DNA from: Motacilla alba alba
Lineage: Eukaryota; Chordata; Aves; Passeriformes; Motacillidae
Direction: 5' to 3'
NCBI RefSeq assembly: GCF_015832195.1
Contig: NC_052017.1
Coordinates: 104,500,429 to 104,564,428, forward strand
DNA length: 64,000 nucleotides
A program made the position numbers and the translations under genes. The first letter of the stretch is position 1. Every line of letters starts with the position of its first letter. A model generated the notes under the pieces. That model was not told where the DNA came from and did not search any database. It saw nothing but the letters and a program-made list of their open reading frames with translations. Below, piece after piece: positions 15,101 to 28,150 of this stretch.

Positions 15101-15839
15101 TGTAAATAAGGGAGGATAAGAAGGAGATGACCTGAAAATAAGATGAAAAACTTTTTTTTTGTCATGTTATGTTATATGGTCAGGACAAAATAATGTTGCC
15201 AATATTGAGGAAAAGGGTTAATGTTATTTTGTATGCCTAAAATATTGTGGTGGTAAGGTTCCCTACTGCATCTCTAATTTAGCTGTACTAATTGAGTTAG
15301 ACTTTTTCACAGAGAGAAAGTGGTGCAAAAATGCATAAACCCCAAGAAAACTCCCTCGAATGCCCTGACAAGCAGATCCAAACCCCCCACCCCCAAGCTG
15401 AGCAAAGGTCTGTGTTTGCAAAAGCAGCCGGCAAAGGACAAAAGGCACTTCAAGCCCAGTGTGTGTCAAGGTTTGGGAAGGGTCCAGGAGGATCTTGGCT
15501 TGAAAAATTATTTTGTCACACTGTTGGCATTGGTCCATAAGGGGAAGCACTGGTTGAAAGGCGAAGAAATTAAGATGATTAGAAGCTTTAAAGCTTCACA
15601 AATGGTGGAGTATCTCTCTTCTCAATGGATATAAATAATAGATGAAAGACTGAGAGTGACAACAAAGGCTCAGGGCCTTTAAGAGAATGTGTGCAGCCTG
15701 AATAGAGGTCTGTGGCCTAGGGCCAAAGGTCTTAGCTTTGAGTGTAATTAGAAGAAAATACAAAAATGTCATTACTAGCAGGTGAAATGTTCAGCACGTG
15801 TCTGAAAAATAGCAATTTCAGAGCCAGGAGCAGTTGGAA

Positions 15840-15995
15840 TTGGATTACTGACGTTCTGCAGTCGCTGCAGTCTGTGCAGAGCCCTACAGTTTGGTCGGGG
15901 GCTGCGTGTGCTGTCCCTGCCGTCCATCCATCTGTGCCGGAGCCGCTGCCAGCGTGGCGGGGATGCACCGTGCGGGGCAGCATCGGTGGTCCCTG
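15840..15995. promoter_or_regulatory. CpG-bearing GC-rich patch, possible promoter-like element
   Basis: About 155 bp that is clearly richer in G+C and CpG than the AT-rich surroundings, with repeated CG dinucleotides (for example tcgctgcag, tgccggagccgctgcc, gtgcggggcagcatcgg). It lies about 1 kb upstream of the putative 5'UTR exon, where an alternative GREB1L transcription start would be plausible. No TATA box was identified. It is short for a CpG island, so function is inference. Confidence 0.25.
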
Positions 15996-16974
15996 GCAAT
16001 AGAGCTGTTTAGTGCCTTTCTCCAGAACACAACAATCCTGCCCAAAACCTTTCCTGAGCCAGCGGAGAGGGTTACAGCTGCTCTCTTAAACAGGCTGATT
16101 TTTAAAATTGAGAGGAGGGGGAGGAAGCTTTAAGGCCATTAGTTTTAAAACCTGGAGTTTGAATTCGGGGTGTACAGCTGAGTTCTGGTTTTGCCAGCGG
16201 GCCTGTGCCTGTATTCCCAGCTTTAAGCCTTAAAATCCCATCTGCGAGCACCAGGCAAAATTCCTTTAAATCCTTTGGCAAAATATGGTCAGTTGCTATT
16301 GAGAAACCAAACCAGTTTGTCTGCCTAAGAAAGTCTTGTCAAAGTCCACTCAATGACAACTTAATTTAAATCTTTTCCTGATGTTAATTGGTGTTCTGTA
16401 CAGCCCTAGGTGTTTTAGGAGTTATTCTTTTGCTTGCTGCTTGCTACACCACTTTTACCATTCCTTGGTGTACTTCAGGTGTATTTTGTTTTATTAGGCG
16501 CAATTTCTATTAGTAATGTTTTCACTTCAATATTTTTATGGAAAGCCAGATAGGAGAGCAACCAGCTAATTCTGATTTAATTTTGAACATTGATCTATAG
16601 GGTAGATAACTGCTCACCCATTTAGTTTGTTTCTTTATAAATAGTAAAATAATTACTTCTGCATTATCATAGATTTTTAATGTTTCTACAACAGTTAACT
16701 TTATCATATTAATGTGATAAATTCCTAATCTGTCATATAGTGACTTCAGCACCAAAAATGTGCAAATTCTGAGTTTGTACTTCTGGTAGAATATAGAGAA
16801 GCAACCAAGCACTTTCAACCAAGTGTTCCTCTAAAGAAAAATGTGCTTTTTATAGTCATTGGCACTCCTTTTTTCACCCTAGACCAGGTTTCCACAGGAA
16901 GGGGTTTTTGTCTTGTTATAAACTATATGCTGGCATGAGTAATTCTGACTTTTTTCTCCCTTTTTATTTTTCAG

Positions 16975-17078
16975 GTGTTCAGGAGTTTTAAACAACTTTG
17001 GAGCAAGGCTTCACAAACTCTTAGCTGCATCCTTTAATCATGACTGCATTTCAAATAGGCTAAAAGGAATCTGAGAAG
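16975..17078 (+). other. GREB1L: putative 5'UTR exon of GREB1L
   Basis: A 104-bp segment bounded by a very good acceptor (long pyrimidine tract ending tttttatttttcag, with a branch-point-like ttctgac about 30 bp upstream) and a good donor (gagaag|gtactg). The ATG of coding exon 1 lies only 3 nt after its acceptor, so upstream non-coding exons must exist, and this is the best-defined candidate I see. Spliced directly to 31915 it gives the start context gaagatcATGg, with an in-frame stop 18 nt upstream of the ATG. Splicing was inferred from sequence only; no transcript evidence was available, and further 5' exons may lie outside the window. Confidence 0.5.
17040..17063 (+). other. upstream ORF (7 codons) in putative 5'UTR exon
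   Basis: ATG followed by six sense codons and TAA inside the putative 5'UTR exon. The context has A at -3 (atcATGa), so it could be recognised by ribosomes. If the exon is spliced to coding exon 1, the uORF is in the same frame as the GREB1L start and its TAA ends 18 nt before that ATG, an arrangement compatible with leaky scanning or inefficient reinitiation. Real only if the exon is real. Confidence 0.4.
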
Positions 17079-17961
17079 GTACTGTACTTGCCTTTCCTAA
17101 TAGACAATACACTGTATGTTTGTGATCAGCATCTCTACTTTCATTTCCATTGACTGCATTTTAGGAGCTGTGCGGACTGTAAAAAACGATTTTATTTTTG
17201 CTTCAGGCATGTAAAATGTCCAAGTTCTTAAAAAAAAAATCATGAAATCCAGTTCATATAATCAAAAAGCCTTCAGCAGAGGGCTGTTGAGTGCTTCCAT
17301 TTTTTTCTTCTATACCCACAATGAGGTCAACTTCATTATTTAATGACACTTCTTTTGAAGCTGTAACAATCTTCTTCTGCTGTTTTACTTAGAGGCTCTG
17401 CAAATACCTAAGCAACTAGCTAAATATATGTTTTATGCACTTGGAGGGGGAATGTTTGTTTGTTTATTTGTCCTTTCAAAGGTTTTAAAACAAATGGGAA
17501 GAAGAATGCAGATCTTGGTAATGATTGGGGTAGATTTGTGCTTCCAACTGAGATTCTCACACGTCTTTTTTTCCCTGACTTCTGAGAGGGGGGAGGCTTG
17601 CCTCAGCACACAATATTGGGCTCACATAGTTTCTTGTTGCATTTAAATAGCCAGCAGTACCCAGAAGGCTGAAGATCTATTCCTGCTTTATGACCTGTTG
17701 TATCCCTGGGGGCAAGGGCAGCCCTGAGCGGAGCAAGGGGGTCACGGCCACAGCCCAGGTTCCGCACGGCGCCTGGGGGCTCCCAAAACCTGCCTGCAGG
17801 AACATTCTGCTTGGCAACATCTGGAACGTGGTATACATCTGGAAGAGGGGGGAACCTCCAGGATTTTGCTTCGCCAGGTGCTAGGAGGAAGCAACATTAG
17901 CCTTTTTGATTGGGGGGGGAGGCAGATTCTGTGGCCCTGAAGTTAGGCTAAACAATTGCAG

Positions 17962-17974
17962 AGGTCAAAGGACA
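17962..17974 (+). promoter_or_regulatory. DR1-like nuclear-receptor half-site pair
   Basis: AGGTCA-A-AGGACA: two hexameric half-sites in direct orientation with one spacer base and one mismatch in the second. This matches the DR1 class used by RXR heterodimers, HNF4 and COUP-TF. It lies about 0.9 kb downstream of the putative 5'UTR exon. Such sites occur by chance, so occupancy is unproven. Confidence 0.3.
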
Positions 17975-20169
17975 GCTGAGTGCGGTCAATGAGACACCCT
18001 GGGGTGTATTTTGTTACTTAGTAAAAGGAGCAGCATCCTAAAACCCTAAAGGATTCTCTTGAAAATCTGTGTTGTGAAAAGGTTTTATGAGTCTGATGGC
18101 AAAAAGTGCTGATTTAGCTAAGGAATGCTTGCCATTGTCTAAATGAAAGGCTAATCCTTACCAAATGTTGGCAGCTATTATAGTGCAGTCAATGCAGGTC
18201 TGAAAGGACAGTTAGAGTAGAAGTGTACTTTGGGATCCCAAATGTTTGTCATTTTAATGGTTCTGTAACTGAAAATATTTCTGAAACTTTCATCCTTTAT
18301 CCTAAAATTTAAACCATGAACAAACTATGTGAAAATGTAATAAGTAACTCTTCACTTATAATTTAAAAAACTGTTCATGCGGGAATTGTGCCTGCCTGGT
18401 TGTTCTGTATTCCCTGACAAATTTGCTTTAGATTTTCAGGGTACTGCCTGGCTTAAAGTGTACCTTCCTTTAATCTGCTAACACTTATTAATTGGCAGAA
18501 AAAAAGTGTGGGTTTTTTCTGGTCCTGAGTAATTTTTACTGTTCTTGTTTCAGTGCTCAGGACAAAAAAATAAATAGGTTTGAGGTAATTAATTCCTATA
18601 ATTTGTTTAGCATTATCTTTCTTTAAAAGGACAGCTTATTAACACTTAACATTTGTCATGGAAACAGATAAGAAATCAATGTCAGAGCCAAGACCTTGTA
18701 AATAACCCGCAAGGAAATGTAATAATGGCCGTCTTCACCACAGAGGTGGTGGGGGAAGGACTGGGCATGTGGCAGAAAAGGTTCAGTGCTTTTTGTTTTC
18801 CTTTAGAAGGGGGGGTTGCTGCAAAGCATGACCCAGAGCCTCTGACTCGCTGGCCCTGCTGTCTTACACAAACACTCGTGGTTGTATTCGGAAGAAAAAG
18901 GTACTTGGGAGCCACTGGTGGTGGTGTTTTTGTAGCGAGCAGCCTGGTGTTTCATCGTGATCTGTAGAAGAACTCTGTAAGAAGAGCAAAAAATAGAATA
19001 AACTGCATAATTTTCAAGGTGGGAGGAAGTGAACAAAGACGTTGACAAGTTGGTTTGGTTTATTTTTGAAATAAACCTCCTTGCAAAATACAGCTCTTTG
19101 AAGAGTTTAATTTTTAAACTCCTCAGAAGTACTCCGTACAGATGCCTAGCATTGATTTATGTCAAGGTTAAGGCACCTTTAAACAAATAAAGTCGGGAAT
19201 GGATAAACCTACTAAAATACAAATCGCCTATTAAACACAGAAGATGTTTGTATAGCATTCAGGTTGCCACAAAACTGACACATGTCCTGAAATTCTCCTG
19301 ATAACCCCTTCTAAACTCATCAGGAAATGATGGCATGTGTTTGAGGGGTACACAAGGGAGCAGCCAGAGAGGATAGAGATGGAAGGTCAGGCTTTAGCTT
19401 TGACTTTCTAGGCTTCAGCTTCATGCTTTTGCAATAGGGTGATGGCGAATGAAGAAAGGATTAAGTGATTTATTTATCAATGAGATTGTTCTGGCTTCTG
19501 CTGTAGGAATTCAGTGCGAGTTCTGAGACTATTTTCAGCTTTATCCCTATGGACAAAAACTATCACATTTTACATATATATCTATGAGGAATTAAGTACT
19601 ATATCTGTATATTAAACTCCTTAGACGAGTATGGATTTGAGCTGTAATGCTTAATTTTGTTTGTAACTTCAGAATTTAACTACTCAGAGTACATAAAATA
19701 GGTTTTGATGTGTTATTATAATTTTTTTCTCATCTACTGGAGAAGATTGTTCTGTGTTTACAAACTGTTTATTTAGCAGGGGTTTGGGTTTTTAAAAATT
19801 CTTTAAAGCAGGTTTTAGCCCACAGTGAGAATTTTGTGGGTAGTATTTATATTCTACTGTGGCAACAGTCACAGAAAAATATTTTGAGTATTAGTTCCCT
19901 GAGTGTCAGGATTTACTGGAAGTTTTATATGCATGCCATCAAGAATGTGTAGAACCTGTAAATATTCTGTGTTGCTGGCTCATTAAACCATAATAGCAGC
20001 TTTGGGAATCGAGATTGCCTGTGCTAGCATGCTTATGTTGCATGAAAAGTAAGTCCAGCCTGTAAACATCATTAAGATTTTCGGGAGAAAAGTACAGAAG
20101 CGTATCTAATGCCTCCAACAAGTCAAATATTTTATTACCATTTTTTTCATGTAAGACATAGCTGCTCCT

Positions 20170-20183
20170 CCCCCCCCCCCCCC
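20170..20183. repeat. C-run of 14
   Basis: A homopolymer of 14 C in otherwise AT-rich sequence. It is unusual locally and a likely place for sequencing or length error. Confidence 0.9.
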
Positions 20184-23100
20184 AAATTTATCACAGTGAT
20201 TGATGAGTTGCATTACAGAACAATATAAGCATTAGAAATAGAAAATTACTTCTTTCTCCTATTTAGTGTTAATAGTATGTGATTTGAATTTTTGGATTTC
20301 TGTTTTGAGTAAAGATAAAGGGTTGTTTTTTTTCCTAATGGCATTGTATAAATGTCATTTGTGGACATTTATCCCACAAACAACTCTTGAGATTCCTAAG
20401 TATCTAGAAAAGGTAGCTGGAATGTCAAAACTCTTATTTTTTAGCCATATCCCTGGATATGGTGTTCAAGTGTTGTTCTGTTTCTTGCAAATTTCATCCT
20501 AGCTAAAATCTGGGATATTGCAGATGGACCAACAGTGATGTGCATCTTTGATCTCAAACAGGGTTGCCTCTGGTAATTTTGGAGATTCTGGACAGAACTT
20601 TGTTTATTTTACAGAAGAATTTGTGGTATTCTGGGGAGGGGAGAAAGTAGAGTCAGCTTTGACACATGACAAACACATGTTGTAGAAAAAGAACTCTATA
20701 AAACACTTTGCTCTTGGTAGTCCATTTCCACTAAATTTATCTATGAGAACTTTTGACACAGTTTCCTACCAGCAGGGAAGTTGCAAAAAGTGTCTGATTG
20801 ATATTAAATTGACATTACTTGTGGATTTAAGCTAATTGTTATGGTTTTGACCTATAGAGGGTTTTCTTGTCTGTTCAGAGCATTGTTTTCTGCGTAGAAA
20901 TGGCCATGAAAGCAGCTGGCTTTGCTGTGTTGGTCTTTTCTTGTCTCTGCTGAAAATGGGCTGAAAGTGACTGCAGAAATGTTAGATGTGCCTCTCTATC
21001 TAGTGACTACATGGGAGCTTCAGAAAAGAAAAATCTTGTTTATTCCATTCTAAAACATATTTTGAGTACAAAAGAGCAGAAGTGTGATCATTCTGACTTA
21101 TTTGAAAATGGTACTTTTGGAAGAGCTGCGCAGGTACGTGCTCTGAGGGAACTTGACAAACATTTTGACACAAGCCTCTGTGAAAGAAGAGGGGCTCATT
21201 TCCACCTTTGCTGGTTCTTTTTTAGGGATGACTAAGCCTTGTAAAACCGAGGAGAACTCTTGTTCAGGCTTGCCTGTTTTCAAACTGGGCTCTAGAGAGA
21301 AAAACAGTCCTTTTTCGGAGGATGTGAGGAACCAACAGCTTACCCAACCTTCTATCCAAGTGCATTAGTGAAGGCTAGTTTCATTACTTAAGGCTGACTT
21401 TATTTCTTCTTGATTAAATTTTATTTTTAAATCTAGAAGTCTGTGTTCGGGATTCTTTCAATAATCTATCTGAAGAGCAAGAAGAACAAAACTTGATGGT
21501 GCTTTTGGCAGAATTTTGCACTTTACAAGTGAAGGAGAAGGGGGAAATGCCATGTGTGAGGTGTGAGTCACTTGGATGCAGTGTTACCCTTTGTACAGAG
21601 TCAGAGACACGTTCTGGCTGCAGAGGCTTTTTCTTTTTTCCTTTTTTTTTTTATTGGTAACCCTGAAATTACTTTCAAGTTGCATTTTTGAAGAAGTGCC
21701 ATGGTACCTCTCCAGCTTTGCCAACTTCATGGGGGAAAAAAGTTTGCTTGCAGCAAAGGAAAGGTTGAAGTCAACAAAGTTTTACTCCAGGGCTTTATTT
21801 TTAGCCTGTTGCAGCTGTCAGAAACCAGAACATGGATCAGATAAGATGAATATGGTGGAAAAAGAAAGTATTAAGTGGGTATTTGTGAAGAATTGGGTCA
21901 TCTTTGTTTGGAAAGTTTTAAGAGCAAATGTAATCTGTATTACCATTATGGCTATTATTCAGAAAGTTTTATTTTTATTAGTGTCAGTTTGTATGTGTTT
22001 CAAGAACTGAGAACTTTCAGAACCACTAATGTCTCTGTGAAATGAATAGCAATTTGTTTATATTGCTTGGCAATAAAAATATATTTTCCTCTCTTATTTA
22101 GCAGCACTTTCTCATGAGAAAACTTTAAAAAAAAGAAAGAAAAGGGCATGGGGAAAACCACTTTTATTGTAGATATACATATCTAAAATGATCTTTATTA
22201 AGGATTTCTTTTTAATGCTGTACAACCTGATGTTGAGCTGTGTCAAAATGGATTTTAGCTTCTATTTTCTGTATTTTAATAGAGATTTTTTTTTGCTGTT
22301 TCCTATCAAGTAGTGTCATCTTGGTGAGAAGTCGTTAAAAATGTCAAGCGTAAGTTCCTACACAAATGGTACCTTCTGTCTCTAATAAATAATTAGCATA
22401 AGCTGTGATGTTTAAAACTTAAAATTTTGTAGCCCAGTGGCCTAAGGATTTACAACAATTTGCATACATAAATAAATAATTTATAGATGTATGCTAAGCC
22501 ATAAGGCACAGTCCTACTCCGTAGTCCTATTGAAGGCAGCACCAGGCATGTGAATATGTAGAGTTCTGAAAGCAGATCAGGAGAACTGGTGTAGAGACAA
22601 CTTGCAGGAAAAAAATGAAACTCAAACAAAGCTGAGCAAAGTCAGTGGCTGGAAATTGCTTCAATATCATTAGCTTCATTTGGTGGTCTTTGTTAGTCCA
22701 GTTGTGTTGAAGAGTTGGTCCACAAACTCAATTGATAAGGCATTCAAAGTATCCCTGGGACTGTAGGTAAAGTGCTCAGCTTTCAGGTGCCCAGTCCTGA
22801 AGTGCTTAATAGAGGATCATTCCTTTCATTTTCAGGAGCACTGCCAGCTGTGATTGCTTCTTCTTATGGCATTACATGGCTCTTTTGAAACATTGGTGAC
22901 TTCGCCTTTCAATTTCTCAGGATAGAAGCAACTGGGAAAAAAAATCCAAACAAAAATCCAAACAAAAATATAATTCATAAAAGCTAGCAATTAGTGATAA
23001 TTACCAGCATTAAAACTGGTGACAAGCACAGACTTGTATTTATTTAGAAAGATCATTCACTGAGCTTCCCAATTATGGAATTTTTTTTTTTAATGGTGGA

Positions 23101-23539
23101 ATGTTAGACAGTGTTCTCTTGAAATGAACATTAAATCATACATAGAAACAAACCTTTAAATTAATGGGTGCATCTGAGAATATAATTTACTTCATAGATT
23201 TTTGTAAACTACATGAATAGATTTTATATCTCTAATGCTTCTGAATAGTTTGTTTTAATTGGTAATTACTAAATATAGTTGTTAGCTAATGACTTACAAT
23301 AAGATCTGTGTATTAACAGAATATATGTTGTTAGTAAATGACTGAACACTTATGTATATGAAAAATATATAAAAATAACAAAGTTTCAATTAAAATAATT
23401 TAACTAACTGCTTTGGGAGCAGTTACTGATTTTGAATACATTGTTTGAGGAACAAATTTGTACTTAGTTTATTATGTTAATTGCTTAAATACTATATTAA
23501 TTTTATCTGCTGTGTTATTAAGAGTGGTAGCTAAATTAA

Positions 23540-24403
23540 TTCATAGAATCATGGAATGTGTTGAGTTGGAAAGGACCTTTAAGACCATCTAGTTCCAACC
23601 CCTGAGCCTCACCAGCCTCACAGTGAAGAATTTCTTCCTAATACTTACTGTAAATCTATATTCTTTCACCTCAAAGCCATTTCCCCTTGTTCTACCACTC
23701 CTTGCCCTTGTCAGAAGTCCCTCTCCAGCTTTCTCCTGGGCACTGGAGGTCTGCCTGGAGCTTTCTCTTCTCCAGGCTGAACAGCCTCAACTCTTACAGC
23801 CTCTTCTCACAGAAGAGGTGCTCCAGTCTCTAATATGATTAGAGAATCATATTCATGGCCCTCCTCTCGACCTGCTCCAGCAGGTTTACATCATTCTTAG
23901 TATGATGGAGACCCCAGGGCTGGATGCAGCACTGCAGATGGGGTCTCACCAGAGCAGAGCAGAGGGGCAAAATCCCCTCCCTTGGGCTGCTGGCCACGCT
24001 GCTTTTGACAGAGCGGGATGCAGTTGGCTTTGAGGGCTGCAGGGGCACATTGCTGGGTCATGTTGCTCTTCTTGTCAACCAACACCCCCAAGTCCTTCTC
24101 CTCAGGGCTGCTGTCAATCCATTCCCCATCCAGCCTGTATTTAGGCCTGGGGTTGTCCCAGCCCATGTGCAGGACCTTCATGAAGTCTTCATTGGACCAC
24201 TTCTCAAGCCTGTGAGATCCCTCTGCATGGGATCCCTTCCCACCACTCTCACCCCTCTGTAGAAGATTACCAAATTTTCAGGCACAATTTGTCCTTAGTG
24301 AAGCTGTGTTGGCTGTCACCAGTCACCTCCTTATCTTCCATGTGCTTTAGCATAGTTTCCAGGAGGATCTGCTCCATGATCTTGCTGGGCACATAGGTGA
24401 TTC
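23540..24403 (-). mobile_element. CR1 LINE, 5'-truncated, antisense to GREB1L
   Basis: On the + strand it opens with a degenerate octamer (catagaatcatggaat), then the CR1 tail ending in tccaacccc, so the 3' end is at the left. The minus strand encodes CR1 ORF2 pieces: WIDSSPEEKDLGVLVDKKSN and LCSALVRPHL (23.84-24.18 kb), and upstream [20 protein letters not shown] (24.30-24.40 kb) from the reverse transcriptase. The frames are broken, and sequence between about 24.23 and 24.29 kb does not connect the RT pieces, implying an internal deletion. It is a dead copy, 5'-truncated as is usual for CR1. Confidence 0.93.
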
Positions 24404-27400
24404 AAACATAACTGCCTGACTGTGTGAACATACCAGGTTGTTAGAAGAATAAATTGTAATTCATGTCTGCTATTGATTGCAAAATCAAAATTACTCAGCA
24501 AAAATATGCCTTGATCCTATAGCTAGGATTAAGCATTGTTGCTGATTTGGTTGTATTGCACTGGCATTAATAATGTGCTTAATATTCCTGTTGATTTAGG
24601 ACAGAAAACATAAGTAGGGAAAGCTGAGTATGAGTATGCCTGTTTTAAAGAGGCAGGCTAAGGTTTTCAAAAGTGCTCCTTGGTGATTTATTTATACCAT
24701 CCCTGCCATGACTGTGTGAGCATATACTCCTTTTAAAGTAATGAGGTCTTTCAACAATACATAAATTTCAAAATCAAAAGTGATGTTTCTAGGTTGATAA
24801 CACTTTTTTTCCCACCTGCAGGTTTTTCTGTTGAAAGACAAGTGTATCCATTTTGTTAAGGGTGCATAGTAATATTCCTTTTCCTGTGTATACTGTGAAA
24901 GGTCCTTGCACCATAAAAGGATTTGCTCCATCTACTAATTTATTTAGAAAACCCTACAAAATCTCCACAGTAACTTATCTGCTCATTCCATAACCATTTG
25001 AAAGGACTCCAAAAGCTTTGCAGTCAGAGTAGGCTAAATCCACATAATTAACTCCTGAAAGCTTTCATATGCTTTCCTTCCTCTGCTTATTGCATCTGTT
25101 TTTTGAGGAAATGGCATCCAATGAAACTTGGAACATGCTTAATCTCAAATCACCTCAGTCCTCACTAGAGGAATATGTTGGTGCACTGGCAGCACCAGTT
25201 TTCCTCTCACTGTGCTGTGAGAGTTTTAACCTATCTGGAATGCAGCATTTTTTTCCTGAGTGGGAGCCATATCCTGGAGAAAAAAGTAAAGCCAGTGCCA
25301 TTCTGTAAAACTTGACTTGAGCTCAGCTTGCAGTGACCTCTGTACCATTGTGCCTCTCAGTGTATTCTGTGTTTGATCGTGGTTGTAAACTGCTCTTTGT
25401 GTGCACAGCTCAGTGGATAACACCATTGAAAAGAACTAAAGAAACATTTCAACTTTAGGTAAAAGAGATGAGATGGTGTTTCAGTGCTATTTTTTGTTGC
25501 TTTTCCTTTGCCAGCCTCAATGTTACATCACTGCTGGTTTATTCTGTGAAGCCGAAAACTCCCAGGTCACTAAATTTCTAAAACTGCAATTCAGACCTAA
25601 TTTTTGCTTTAAATCACTTGGGAGTGATTTGAAGTTCATTCATGTAAGTTCAACTTCGTAATACCATCCTGTATCCAGGTGTTAATTTTACCTTCAGTGC
25701 ATTTATTGTTTTGTGAGCTGTTCCTGAGGACTGTAGGAATAGTCTTGGGGTGAAAGGGATGGAGCAGTAAGGGCATAGCAGCCTCCATATTAAGACCACT
25801 TGTGATTTGCTTTCTGTTTGATGTTGTGGAGAAACAGCTGCCCTCTTCCACCATCCTGCATGTGGCTCTGTAGTGTATGCATTTTTCTGTCTCTGTCCAA
25901 GGAATTGTACAAATCCAAGATAATCTGATGCAATACTCCAAGTACAGATACCATTAATTGAGCAGAGAAAGAACCTCGTCAGGAAAAAAAATGTCTTCTT
26001 GATCCTTCCTATTACTTTTACACAGTAGGGACAAGATTAGACTGAAAGATGACACTCTAAATAGTACTGGATGCAAACAATATTTTCTTAAAAATAAAAC
26101 AAAAAAGAGAGAGGAAACTGCACTGTAAATAGGGTAAATCCAAACTAATAATTATTTTTTCTTGAAAGACATCATGAATGAGTTATTTATCTGTCACTTG
26201 CTACATAAGATTGTAAGCTCTTTTACAGTTGAGTTTGAATATCCCTAATGAAGATAAAACAGGGTGAGAATCTCAAGACCTTGAAAAGACTGTGAGGAGG
26301 GAAAAAGAAGGGATCTTACAGTGGTTATGAATTAAGGCTTCTACTCCACCTTACAGTATTGTTTTGAGTCACACATAAGTCTTCCCCACTGAATACTACA
26401 GTTGATGCTGTACATAGACTTTTGACTTTGAAGTCTGAACTTTTAGTGAGTGTACATATTTGTTATTGTCATTATTACCTGACATTCTTTCTGCTGCATG
26501 CATGTTCAGGGTACATCCTAGTGATGCTCTAATGGGAAAAAATAATGCTCCCAGAACATGACTAAGAATGATGTAAACAATCAAAAACACTAGCTGTACC
26601 TGAAACAACCAGTTCAGTTTTTCTGCAGCACAAATAGATGCCTGGTCTCTCTTTGCCTGAGATAACCCTTTGAGATACAGAAGCTGTGCTGGGCCTGGCA
26701 ATGCCTTTGTGGAGGAACTTGCTTTCTTTTCCTTTGAAGAGAAACTTCTCTGTGGGGTAGGCCAGATCAGAAGCCAGATTATGTGTTTTGGAGAACACAA
26801 TTACATTATTAGGTTAAACACAAAGTAAGGACTTGATAGAGCTGACTTAATGGAGGGTGTTTGCATCAGATTCATCATTCACTATCAGGTAATTGTGAAA
26901 TTGCTTTAAGCCATAACAACAACACTCACTCCCTCCCTCATCCTCCCGTTCGGTTCCTCTCCTTTAAAGTCTTTGGGGTCATGACCCACCTGGAGGCCAA
27001 ATATGTGGTATCTGGTGTACTGAATGATCTGATTATATTTTTACTAGCAGAGCCTTCAACTCAATGTGCAGTTCTGGCTCCCAACAGTTATTGAGTCATG
27101 ATCCACTTTTCAGAGGTGACTTTTATTTTTGGTTGTTTTTTTTTTGTTTTGTTTTGTTTGGTTTTTTTTTTTTAATGTAAAGAAGAACAGTCACCTTCAC
27201 CTTTTTTTCTGTCTAAAAGTGGGTAGTGGTTACTGTACTTACACACTGCTGGACCTAGGCTCTGGTTTTTCTCAAACATCTTATGTCATGTTGCTGCACA
27301 GATCTTTTGAAACCAGGGTGACCACACGGAACAAGATTATTTGCTTGAATCGACAAGGCCTTTTTGTAAATTCAGCTTCTGAGTTTGAAGGAGTGATTAG

Positions 27401-28150
27401 AATTTCCCTGAGTCCTTCACCACACAGTGAGGTGATGCAGTGTTAAAATCAATTCTCTTGGAAATTTTGCTTTTGTTATTTCCATTTCTGTCTGCTTTGA
27501 TGGAAGCTCATGGTAATTGTAGTTTTGCTTTCCACAATGAATGCCCATATTAATTGTTTTATTTAAAGCTATAGCAATAATCCTCCTTTACCTGTGGTCA
27601 GGTTAGGGGAATTTCACAATTGCCTTGCTCTTGTGTCTTTGTAAGGAGACAGATGGAAATGTGAGGGCTGCCTTCCAGCTCTGTATTAAGGCAGTTCTCA
27701 CTCCAGCAAATCTCATGGTTAATTCTCTAGTTCAGTGATGGGCCACTGCAAAGAAGACTTGAAGTGGGTTTAGGAAATTTGCTTTGAAGAAGCACAGCAG
27801 CAATGGAGATGTGCTGGGTGGTGCTTTAGTATCTGAGTTTTTTCAGACTTCTTGGTTCCAGAAGAGCACTGAGAGTGATAGAGCCTGGAGGTGGGCGTGA
27901 TCGAAATTTTAGGAAATTGCTCTGTCATTTAATGTTTTCTTTCAGATTTAATTTTGAAATTATTCAATTCTGATAATGACTTCTTATCCCCATAGTAAGT
28001 TGTAAGGAAATGAAATAAAATTCATCTGTGCACGGTGGAAAAGTTGTTGAGGTAGAGGGGTGGCCTCAGAAGGAGTGTTGCGAAATTAGACCTCCTTTCT
28101 TGGTAGGGTGGTGGGGAAGGAAAAAGTATAGCAGCTAAATACACATACAC

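Larger units (their letters stand above)
1..16974. other. non-coding region upstream of the first recognised exon
   Basis: No gene could be supported. Open frames here are short, start at arbitrary sites and show no recognisable protein family. It is either 5' flank or, more likely, part of a large 5' intron of GREB1L, since GREB1L genes are long with non-coding 5' exons. Contents seen: a 15-T run (2921-2935), a near-perfect 21-bp tandem pair (3083-3124), a (CT)8 microsatellite (9111-9127), GC-richer patches around 3.06-3.36 kb and 3.90-4.09 kb, and a short CpG-bearing patch at 15.84-16.0 kb. An isolated acceptor-like site lies at 7875. Confidence 0.7.

Noticed and set aside
21576..22010. 144-codon open frame on the + strand
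   Set aside because: AT-rich, Phe/Leu-rich composition typical of chance frames, with no flanking splice signals and no recognisable domain.
26396..26800. 134-codon open frame on the minus strand
   Set aside because: No family recognised, no promoter or splice context, and a composition like translated intron.
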